From NCBI GenBank assembly GCA_016219235.1, contig JACRBO010000622.1, forward strand, positions 1 to 10,046: a stretch of DNA of 10,046 bases, read 5' to 3'. Source of the DNA: Chloroflexota bacterium. GTDB lineage: Bacteria > Chloroflexota > Anaerolineae > Fen-1058. Positions 1-5,810 of this stretch are shown here, piece after piece. Under the pieces are notes generated by a model. The model saw only the letters and a list, made by a program, of their open reading frames with translations, made no database searches and was not told the origin of the DNA. A program made the translations under genes and the position numbers. Position 1 is the stretch's first letter. Each line of letters opens with the position of its first letter.

Positions 1-441
1 ACTGCGCTCTCGGTCATTGCCGACGGGCCGCGCCTACGCAGCGCCCTGGTGCATCTGGTGGACAATGCGGTCAAGTTTACGCCGGACGGCGGTACGATTA
101 CGATCAGCGTGCATGGTATGGCCACCATGCCGGGCGGCACAGAACCAGCGGTCGCCCTTGCGGTGCGGGACAACGGCATTGGCATTCCGCCCGATTTGCA
201 GCAGAAGTTGTTTACCGGTTTCAGCCAGGCCGATATGAGCACGACGCGCCGCTACGGCGGCATGGGTATTGGTCTGGCCCTGGCCGCCCGCATCATGGCG
301 GCGCATCGCGGCAAGATCACGTTTAAGAGTGACCTGGGAAACGGCAGTCTGTTTGCGTTGTGGGTGCCGACCCGTCAGCCGGAAACTTATCCGGCGCAAG
401 AGCAGTGGCGTCCGGAGCACGTGTTGGTGTCGATGGCGTGA
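1..441 (+). CDS. Sensor histidine kinase, C-terminal ATPase domain (5' partial)
   Basis: The frame is open from base 1 to the TGA at 439-441, giving 146 residues with the N-terminus outside the window. What is visible is a complete HATPase_c (GHKL) domain. The N-box reads LVHLVDNAVKFTP, the G1 box DNGIGI, the F-box region FTGFSQAD, and the G2 box YGGMGIGLALA. These bind ATP-Mg and donate phosphate to the catalytic histidine, which would lie upstream. The order and spacing are those of hybrid or ordinary two-component kinases. The usual first Asn of the N-box is His (LVHL), while the second Asn is kept. After the domain is a 22-residue tail, and the coding end lies inside the convergent gene on the other strand. 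Sensor domain, partner regulator and signal cannot be seen. Family call is firm; specific role unknown. Confidence 0.93.
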   Translation, partial: TALSVIADGPRLRSALVHLVDNAVKFTPDGGTITISVHGMATMPGGTEPAVALAVRDNGIGIPPDLQQKLFTGFSQADMSTTRRYGGMGIGLALAARIMAAHRGKITFKSDLGNGSLFALWVPTRQPETYPAQEQWRPEHVLVSMA

Positions 442-1666
442 TCAACTGGCCGTCGATCATCTTCAGCAGTGCCCCCAGATAGTCGTGGGCCTGTTGCAAA
501 GCAGGAAGTTGCAGCCGGGTCACAGCCTCGTCCGCTTTGCCATTCTTCGCCTGCTTGTCCATAACCACACACACACTTTTGCAACCGCGCCATAAGGCCG
601 CGCCGATCGGTGTCGCGCGTGGTGTAGTGATGGGCCGCGGTGATTGCCCGGCCCGATCGGTTGCGGCGCGCTCGATCAAGTTCCGCACGTCAGCACGCGT
701 CGTTCGCGGCAGCCAGCCCTCACGCCGCACGTAGGCCACTCGATCGCCAAGCCCGACTTGTTGACAGCCGACAAACCACGCCGTTTTTGCCAGGTCCGGT
801 TGCTGTTGCATAAACGATCGCAAACCGCCGTTGCCCAGCGTGTGACTTCCGGCGAGCACCACCCATACCTCGGTTTGCTTGAGCGGCGCTTCGCGTAACT
901 GTTGCGCCAGCGCCAACACGACGCCCACGCCCGAAGCATTGTCATTCGCGCCAGCGCTAAAGTCGCCCTGATCAGCCTGAATCGTCAGCAAAATACCCGC
1001 ACTCTGCACGAAGCCGCACAGGCCGGCGGCCACAAAGGCAAACCCCCACGCTTCAAGTGCGCCCAACACAAAGAATATGATACTCAGCAGCAGGCTGGCA
1101 GCGGCCAGTCGCAGCGCGCCGTAAAACAACCGCGTGCGACGCGGCGTGCGAAAGACCCAACTGTCGGGGGCGGTATCGACATTGGCAACGAGTACCACGT
1201 GTTGCGTGGCGGGGCCTGCGGCGGCGATGTGTCCCACTGCATTGTGGCTGGTCGCGGTCGACAGCCACTTGTGCAGCGGATGTTGATGGTATGTTGCCAG
1301 ACGATAGATCGTCCACGCGCTGAAGGCGCATAGTATGGCGCCGATCAATGCACCCAGGGCAGGGGAACGGGCGCTGCCTTCTCCCCCGACTGCCGACCTG
1401 GGAATGTATATCAGGTAAAAACCGGCCCAGCAGATGATCGTACTCCACACCGCTACAGAGAACGCGATGGTCAGCGGCAGCCAGCCGCTGCGCGGCGAGC
1501 GAAACGCTTCGACGCGCGCGTTACTGATGCCAGACTGTTGGAGTTGATCGCGAGCATATTCGGCGGCGCGTTGTTCTTCGGGGGAGGTCGCACCGCGCGG
1601 GCCAATCTGCTCAGACAGGAGTCGAGCGTGATCGAACGCTTGTTTGGCCCAGTTGTGAGTGGTCAT
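323..1666 (-). CDS. Membrane-bound M28-peptidase-like protein, probably catalytically inactive
   Basis: The product has 447 residues. Residues 10-56 resemble the N-terminal part of M28 aminopeptidases (LSEQIGPRG, then EEQRAAEYARDQL). The fold core continues at 157-168 (VVLVANVDTAPD), 237-256 (GANDNASGVG) and 266-286 (EVWVVLAGSHTLGNGGL). Four hydrophobic helices are inserted at about 63-88, 103-123, 180-204 and 206-228, so the protein sits in the membrane. In active M28 enzymes the first block has a ligand His two residues before Asp, the third has Glu-Glu, and later blocks supply Asp and His. Here these read Asn162, Ser274-His275, Gln302/303, and no clear terminal His-Thr; only Asp242 remains. 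The last 39-40 residues, rich in Pro, Thr and Ala, are encoded antisense to the kinase gene. No clear ribosome-binding site precedes the ATG. It could share a transcript with the 1761-3521 gene. Function unknown; loss of peptidase activity is inferred. Confidence 0.85.
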   Translation of the reverse strand: MTTHNWAKQAFDHARLLSEQIGPRGATSPEEQRAAEYARDQLQQSGISNARVEAFRSPRSGWLPLTIAFSVAVWSTIICWAGFYLIYIPRSAVGGEGSARSPALGALIGAILCAFSAWTIYRLATYHQHPLHKWLSTATSHNAVGHIAAAGPATQHVVLVANVDTAPDSWVFRTPRRTRLFYGALRLAAASLLLSIIFFVLGALEAWGFAFVAAGLCGFVQSAGILLTIQADQGDFSAGANDNASGVGVVLALAQQLREAPLKQTEVWVVLAGSHTLGNGGLRSFMQQQPDLAKTAWFVGCQQVGLGDRVAYVRREGWLPRTTRADVRNLIERAATDRAGQSPRPITTPRATPIGAALWRGCKSVCVVMDKQAKNGKADEAVTRLQLPALQQAHDYLGALLKMIDGQLITPSTPTRAPDATALAPDKFPADGSAPTTQTDCRFPGHS

Positions 1667-1675
1667 GTTGGGGCA

Positions 1676-1755
1676 GTAGACAAGTAGGCAAGTAGACAGG
1701 GGATTGCGAAAAGGTCTCGTTTCCTTGTCTACTTATCTCCTTGTTTCCTTGCCTA
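1676..1755. repeat. Mirrored 8-bp tandem repeats forming a hairpin
   Basis: Three 8-bp units follow one another on the plus strand at 1676-1699 (GTAGACAA, GTAGGCAA, GTAGACAG). After 24 bases, four related units appear in inverse orientation at 1724-1755 (CTTGTCTA, CTTATCTC, CTTGTTTC, CTTGCCTA). The halves can pair, for example 1690-1698 with 1726-1734. The block fills nearly all of the spacer between two minus-strand genes and has no downstream T-run typical of a terminator. It looks like a dispersed intergenic repeat rather than a coding sequence. Confidence 0.75.
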
Positions 1756-1760
1756 TACTC

Positions 1761-3521
1761 CTACGGCATCCACGATACACGCTGTGTGGCCCAGGCGCTG
1801 CCTTGCGGCGCGATGGCGATTTTGGTCAGTTCAGTGCCATCGTATTTGGCGATGTAAACGCTCCACGTGCCGTCGCGATCGGACAGGAAGGCCACGTGTG
1901 CGCCATCAGGCCCCCACGCGCCCGCCACATCGTTGCCGGGGCCGCTGGTCACTTGCTGCACGCCGCCGGCCGTGTTGCAGAAAAAGAGATCGTAATCGCC
2001 GGTAACGTTGGAGTAGTACGAGATGTTGAAGCCGTCCGGCGACCACGACGAAGGCACATCGTTGGCGCTGCCCGTCAGCCGCACAGGCGGATCGGCTTTG
2101 TCGGGGTTGCGGAACAGGATGCCACAGGTCCCCCCATTATCACAGCCAGAATAGGCCAGCAGCCCGTTAGGCCCCCAGGTTGGGGCTGAGCCTGCGCCCA
2201 GATCGATCGGTTCGCCGCCATTGACGTTGACCATGTACAGTCGGCCTTGCAACGCGTAGATCACGCGCTGACCATCGGGCGAGAGTGTGGGCCATGCCGC
2301 TCCCGCCGGAGCGACCGCGCGATTGCCCACGTACAGTCCGCCGCCCGTCCGATAGGCCACCTGTGATCCCAGGCGTTCCAACTCGGGTTGATCGCCGTAG
2401 GCCGCCGTATAAACGATCGGGTTACCGGCACTGGCCGCGTCGATGCGTTGGCCGTTGGCATCGGACACTGGGTAGGCTAATCGTCCCGTGAATAATCCGG
2501 CCAACGATTGCGCTGTGCCACTAATGGGCGCGGGCGTCGCAGTCAAGCACACTTGCGTAGCCTGATCCAGCTTGGCTTGCAGTGCCGCGCTGGGGCTGAG
2601 CCTGATGCCCTGTTCGTATTGTCGTTGGGCGGTGCAGCTATCCCCGGCGCGCACACGTTCGTTGCCGTATTCAATGTGTGAACCGACCAGCCGCGCAAAC
2701 GTATCTTTGTAGCCGGGCGCGATGGCGTAGAGTTCGGTGAACCGCTCGATGGCTTTGTCCCAGTTGACGTTCCAGTAACCGCGCGCGGTCTGATACAACT
2801 TGGCGTATTGCGCTTGCAAGGCCGCCTCGGCGGGCAGGGGGCGGATGTAAGCAGCCTGATCAAGATACGCGATAGCCTCTTCCAACCGATCGGTCTGGAT
2901 CAATTCTAAGCCATAGGTGACAGAGGCATCGAACAGATATTGGCTGACTTGCGCGGCCTGATAGGCGGGATCGATCGATCGGACCTGGGCCAGCGCGTCG
3001 ATGGCAGTGGCCCATTTCTTGGCTTGATAGGCAGTCAGGCCGGTTTCATACAACTGATCGATCGCGCTGGTCAACGCGGCCGAAGTGGGCGTGGGTTTGA
3101 CCGTCAAACGCTCGGCGACTTGCGCGATCTGTTCCTGCGCGCCGGGATAAGTCGGTTCCAGGCGCAGCACGTATTCAAAATCGGCCCTGGCCAGTTCCAG
3201 GTTGCCGCTGGCAAAATTGGCGAGGCCCTCTTTGTAATACCGATCGGCCTCCGCCTGCCGATCAGTTTCTCGATCTTGCAGGCCAATGACGACGCCGCCG
3301 ACGGCCGAGGCGACGATCAAGGTTAAGAGGCCGCATGAGAACAAAACGATCAATAGGGTGGTTGATGAGAGCCGCCGGGCGGTGCGTCGGGCCGGGCGGG
3401 CAGGCGGCTGTGGGGTGGGTACAGGCAGTGGCGCAGTGGGCGATCGGTCCAGTAGTGCGCCGCAGTTGCCGCAGACAAAATCGGCGGCGGTAACTTGAGC
3501 GCCGCATTCACGACAATTCAT
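1761..3521 (-). CDS. Zinc-ribbon, TPR and TolB-like propeller membrane protein
   Basis: The product has 586 residues in four parts. Residues 1-22 are a zinc ribbon with Cys3, Cys6, Cys17 and Cys20 in CxxC pairs. A Pro- and Arg-rich linker leads to one transmembrane helix at about 54-81. Residues 90-325 form TPR-like helices, including ADRYYKEGLANFASGNLELA and AIDALAQVRSIDPAY. Residues 335-586 carry TolB/PD40-type propeller strands with LSPDGQRVIYA, WSPDGFNISYYS and WGPDGAHVAFLSDRDG. The expected topology is ribbon inside the cell, TPR and propeller outside. It starts at the ATG whose complement is 3519-3521, with GGAG five bases upstream. The gene diverges from another membrane-anchored TPR gene. 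Such modules usually bind partners or glycans; no catalytic residues were recognised. Architecture is clear, function is not known. Confidence 0.9.
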   Translation of the reverse strand: MNCRECGAQVTAADFVCGNCGALLDRSPTAPLPVPTPQPPARPARRTARRLSSTTLLIVLFSCGLLTLIVASAVGGVVIGLQDRETDRQAEADRYYKEGLANFASGNLELARADFEYVLRLEPTYPGAQEQIAQVAERLTVKPTPTSAALTSAIDQLYETGLTAYQAKKWATAIDALAQVRSIDPAYQAAQVSQYLFDASVTYGLELIQTDRLEEAIAYLDQAAYIRPLPAEAALQAQYAKLYQTARGYWNVNWDKAIERFTELYAIAPGYKDTFARLVGSHIEYGNERVRAGDSCTAQRQYEQGIRLSPSAALQAKLDQATQVCLTATPAPISGTAQSLAGLFTGRLAYPVSDANGQRIDAASAGNPIVYTAAYGDQPELERLGSQVAYRTGGGLYVGNRAVAPAGAAWPTLSPDGQRVIYALQGRLYMVNVNGGEPIDLGAGSAPTWGPNGLLAYSGCDNGGTCGILFRNPDKADPPVRLTGSANDVPSSWSPDGFNISYYSNVTGDYDLFFCNTAGGVQQVTSGPGNDVAGAWGPDGAHVAFLSDRDGTWSVYIAKYDGTELTKIAIAPQGSAWATQRVSWMP

Positions 3522-3583
3522 ACATTCTCCAACCGACTCTAGTTCGCAGCCAATCGTTCCTGGGTCTGATCCTGCGCCAGCGG

Positions 3584-3613
3584 ATTATAGCATACCCGAT
3601 CGGCTTTCTCCAA
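3584..3613 (-). promoter_or_regulatory. Possible promoter for the zinc-ribbon/TPR/TolB-like gene
   Basis: On the minus strand a perfect TATAAT (plus positions 3584-3589) lies about 62 bases before the start codon. An 18-base spacer separates it from TTGGAG (3608-3613), a weak -35 match. The -10 box is convincing; the -35 is not. It lies back-to-back with the promoter at 3634-3662, about 20 bases away. Confidence 0.5.
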
Positions 3614-3633
3614 GAAAACCCGGTGCAATTTGA

Positions 3634-3662
3634 TTGACGCTCGTGAGTCGCCGTGCTATGAT
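3634..3662 (+). promoter_or_regulatory. Sigma70-type promoter for the TPR - cyclic-di-AMP receptor operon
   Basis: TTGACG at 3634-3639 and TATGAT at 3657-3662 are separated by 17 bases, a near-consensus housekeeping promoter. Transcription would start near 3669, about 40 bases before the ATG at 3711. A small GC-rich inverted repeat (CGCCT and AGGCG around 3672-3684) sits at the predicted transcript start. Confidence 0.65.
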
Positions 3663-3710
3663 GCTGCGTGGCGCCTCACAGGCGGGGTGTGCTGCATCTG
3701 AGGAGCAGGT

Positions 3711-4988
3711 ATGTATACGCTAGGTACGCGACGGCGACGGTCTTCGCCGCGCCGGATATTGGTGTTGTTGATCTTGATTGGCGCTGGTATCTTCGTTATC
3801 ATCAATCAGAATCAACTGCGGCAGGATTTGATTCCACCGCCGACGCCTACGGCCACCCGCACCGCGCGGTCGTATGTGGTGGAGGCCGAGTCGGTGTTTG
3901 AGGCCGGCAATGTGCCGGGGACGATCGACGCCTATATCCAGGCTGTGTCGCTCGAACCGCAGAATGTGGAGGTGTTGCTTAAGGTATCGCGGCTGTTGAT
4001 CTTGCGTGGCCGCACGGCGGACGGCGTGCAGTACGCGGAGCGAGCGGCGCAGGCCGCCCCCAAGGACGCCAAGTCGCAGGCGGCGCTGGCGATGGCTTAT
4101 GATTGGCACGCGGTTCGCTTGCAGCAGCGCGGCCGAAATCTGGAAGCCACCGATCTGTTTCAGAAGGCCATCGCGGCGGGTAAGCTGGCGTTGACGCTGG
4201 ATGCAAAATCGGCTGATGCCCATGCCTATCTGGCTGAGACGTATGCCGATTTGAACAGCTGGGAGAGCGCCATCGATCATGCCCAGCAGGCGTTGGATCT
4301 CGATCCAAATCGCGCGGATGTGCAGCGAGCGGTGTCCTATGTGCGCGAGAGCCAGGGCAACTATTCCGGCGCGATCGAAGCCTATGAGCGCGCGATTCAA
4401 CTTGCACCGCGGGAAGTCGATCTATATGTGGCGCTGGGTTTGAACTATCGGTTGTTGGCAAACTGGCAGAAGGCGCTTGAGACGTTTGAGCGTGCGACCA
4501 AAATCGATCCGACGTATGTAGCCGGTTTTGACGAGTTGGGCTGGACATACTATTTAATCGAAGATACAAAACAGGCCGAGCGGATTTTGGAGCAGGCCAT
4601 TCTGGTCGATCCCGAAGCCTGGTCGCCGCGCAGCCACCTGGCCGCCACCTATTATGCGCGCAAGAACTACGAAGATGCGTCGACGACGTTTAAGACGGCG
4701 ATCGAATTGATGAATAAAGATTTTGACGCCGATCGCTATTGTGTGGTGGCGAAAATGAGTGCGTGCACTCGCGCCGTGATAGCGTATTCTACGATGGCTG
4801 TATCGTACTGCCATTTAGCGGAGTCGTATAATGATCCCGGCTTGTATGAACAAGAGGCGCTGCCGGCTTTTCGGCGCGCCTTGACCATTCGACCCGATGA
4901 TCCAGGTGTGTTAGATAGTATGGACTTTTGTCAGATCGTGATGGGCAAGCCGCCGTTCCGCACGCCGACACCACAATCAATCAATTAG
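3711..4988 (+). CDS. Membrane-anchored TPR repeat protein
   Basis: The product has 425 residues. A short basic N-terminus (RRRRSSPRR) precedes one transmembrane helix at about 15-32. This predicts an uncleaved anchor with the rest outside the membrane. A Pro/Thr linker (IPPPTPTATRT) leads to at least seven TPR units between residues 53 and about 400. Several have the canonical end, for example AIDHAQQALDLDPN, AIEAYERAIQLAPR, ALETFERATKIDPTYV and AERILEQAILVDPEAW. TPRs are protein-binding scaffolds; no enzyme domain is present. GAGGAG five bases before the ATG supports the start. The stop lies 9 bases before the cyclic-di-AMP receptor gene, so the two are very probably co-transcribed. The divergent neighbour is also an anchored TPR protein, suggesting related roles at the cell surface, an inference only. 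Confidence 0.9.
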   Translation: MYTLGTRRRRSSPRRILVLLILIGAGIFVIINQNQLRQDLIPPPTPTATRTARSYVVEAESVFEAGNVPGTIDAYIQAVSLEPQNVEVLLKVSRLLILRGRTADGVQYAERAAQAAPKDAKSQAALAMAYDWHAVRLQQRGRNLEATDLFQKAIAAGKLALTLDAKSADAHAYLAETYADLNSWESAIDHAQQALDLDPNRADVQRAVSYVRESQGNYSGAIEAYERAIQLAPREVDLYVALGLNYRLLANWQKALETFERATKIDPTYVAGFDELGWTYYLIEDTKQAERILEQAILVDPEAWSPRSHLAATYYARKNYEDASTTFKTAIELMNKDFDADRYCVVAKMSACTRAVIAYSTMAVSYCHLAESYNDPGLYEQEALPAFRRALTIRPDDPGVLDSMDFCQIVMGKPPFRTPTPQSIN

Positions 4989-4997
4989 GGAGTGATT

Positions 4998-5327
4998 ATG
5001 AAGCTCATCATTGCAGTGATTCAGAATGAAGACGAGGACGTGCTGGTGCAGGAATTGGAGCAGCACAACATCGGCGCAACGCGCATCGGCTCCAGCGGCG
5101 GCTTCTTGCGGGCCAGCAACGTCACGCTGATGATCGCCGTGAGTGACGATCAGGTGGACAACGTATTGGGCTATTTGCGCAAGCATTGCAAGCGCCGCAC
5201 ACGCCATCTGCATCCCTTGCTGCCCAACCTGGAGGCGCGCGAACGCTTCCTGGGCACGATTCCTGTCGAGGTGGGCGGGGCGATCGTGTTTGTGCTGCCC
5301 ATCGATCGGCTGGAGAAGATCGATTAG
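4998..5327 (+). CDS. darA: Cyclic-di-AMP receptor, DarA/PstA family (PII-like)
   Basis: The product has 109 residues, the usual family length. It starts MKLIIAVIQNED, has the loop signature SSGGFLRASNVT at 32-43, and ends with the EVGGAIVFVLP strand at 91-101. This order matches the PII-like cyclic-di-AMP receptors of Firmicutes (Bacillus DarA/YaaQ, Staphylococcus PstA). Phe36, Leu37 and Asn41 fall at the positions that contact the ligand in the Staphylococcus protein. The protein is cytosolic and expected to be a trimer that changes loop conformation on binding cyclic-di-AMP; targets are not known here. ATG 4998 is preferred because AGGGAG at 4987-4992 lies five bases upstream; an in-frame GTG at 4992 overlaps that site. 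The gene follows the TPR gene by 9 bases. No terminator is evident before the heat-shock promoter. Confidence 0.93.
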   Translation: MKLIIAVIQNEDEDVLVQELEQHNIGATRIGSSGGFLRASNVTLMIAVSDDQVDNVLGYLRKHCKRRTRHLHPLLPNLEARERFLGTIPVEVGGAIVFVLPIDRLEKID

Positions 5328-5364
5328 TCTGTGCTAAAACTTTGTTAGAAACGCCCTCGAACTC

Positions 5365-5394
5365 TTGACATTCTGGGGTTGGGTGTGGTATATT
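5365..5394 (+). promoter_or_regulatory. Promoter of the groES-groEL operon
   Basis: TTGACA at 5365-5370 is a perfect -35. TATATT at 5389-5394 is a good -10 after an 18-base spacer. Transcription should begin near 5401, inside the first arm of the CIRCE operator, so bound HrcA would block initiation. Confidence 0.85.
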
Positions 5395-5395
5395 C

Positions 5396-5436
5396 AGTTC
5401 GGTTAGCACTCGCGTCAATAGAGTGCTAACCGAACT
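5396..5436. promoter_or_regulatory. Extended CIRCE operator (HrcA site)
   Basis: The core is the exact CIRCE consensus: TTAGCACTC at 5403-5411, a 9-base spacer, and GAGTGCTAA at 5421-5429. The complementarity continues perfectly outward, so the arms are 16 bp each (AGTTCGGTTAGCACTC at 5396-5411, its complement at 5421-5436). HrcA, a repressor whose folding depends on GroEL, binds CIRCE and shuts off groESL when free chaperonin is plentiful. hrcA itself is not in the window. Confidence 0.96.
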
Positions 5437-5493
5437 TTGTTGTATGGCATTAACCGTCCAATAACAAATCACATTCTATTTGGAGGCAAAAGC

Positions 5494-5796
5494 ATGGCAG
5501 ACAAGTTGAACCTCAAGCCGTTGGGCGACCGCCTGGTCGTCGAACCGCTGGAGAAAGAAGAGCGCACGGCCAGTGGCATCATCCTGCCGGAAACGGCAAA
5601 GGAGAAGCCGCAGGAAGGAACAGTGTTGGCCGCAGGGCCGGGTCGCACCGATGACGAGGGGGATCGCATTGCTATGGACGTGAAGGTCGGCGATGTGGTC
5701 CTGTATGCCAAGTACGCGGGCACCGAAGTAAAAATCAACGACAAGAAGTTGCTCATCCTCAAAGAGAGCGACATCCTGGCGATTGTCGAAAAGTAA
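5494..5796 (+). CDS. groES: Co-chaperonin GroES (Hsp10)
   Basis: The product has 100 residues, typical for the family. It begins with [17 protein letters not shown], which leads into the mobile loop [18 protein letters not shown] (about 25-42) that docks on GroEL. Later come [18 protein letters not shown] and a C-terminal [11 protein letters not shown]. GroES forms a seven-membered lid over the GroEL cavity in the cytosol. GGAGG at 5482-5486 lies seven bases before ATG 5494; a longer in-frame reading from 5437 has no such site and would start inside the CIRCE leader. It is the first gene of the operon, 14 bases ahead of groEL, under the promoter and CIRCE element immediately upstream. Confidence 0.98.
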   Translation: MADKLNLKPLGDRLVVEPLEKEERTASGIILPETAKEKPQEGTVLAAGPGRTDDEGDRIAMDVKVGDVVLYAKYAGTEVKINDKKLLILKESDILAIVEK

Positions 5797-5810
5797 CGGA
5801 GTGAATGAAC

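Noticed and set aside
34..420. A 128-codon minus-strand open frame within the histidine kinase
   Set aside because: The plus strand encodes all ATP-binding boxes of the kinase, and the minus-strand product is low-complexity.
902..1333. A 143-codon plus-strand open frame inside the M28-like gene
   Set aside because: It has no recognisable domain or ribosome-binding site, while the minus strand shows M28 motifs and membrane helices in one long frame.
323..1666. Calling the M28-like gene a pseudogene
   Set aside because: The frame is unbroken, membrane helices are well formed, and fold blocks are in order. Loss of ligand residues alone does not show gene decay.
3720..4569. Two long minus-strand open frames opposite the TPR gene
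   Set aside because: They are rich in Arg, His, Pro and Ser with no domain, and the opposite strand encodes regular TPRs with a promoter and ribosome-binding site.
4992..4997. GTG at 4992 as start of the cyclic-di-AMP receptor
   Set aside because: It overlaps the AGGGAG ribosome-binding site, and the family begins with MKLI at 4998.
5328..5364. A terminator between the cyclic-di-AMP receptor gene and the groESL promoter
   Set aside because: Only a four-base CTAA/TTAG pairing is present, too weak to call.
5805..5810. ATG at 5805 as groEL start
   Set aside because: It leaves one base after the GGAGTG site; ATG 5811 has a normal seven-base gap and matches the usual MAKQL-type N-terminus.
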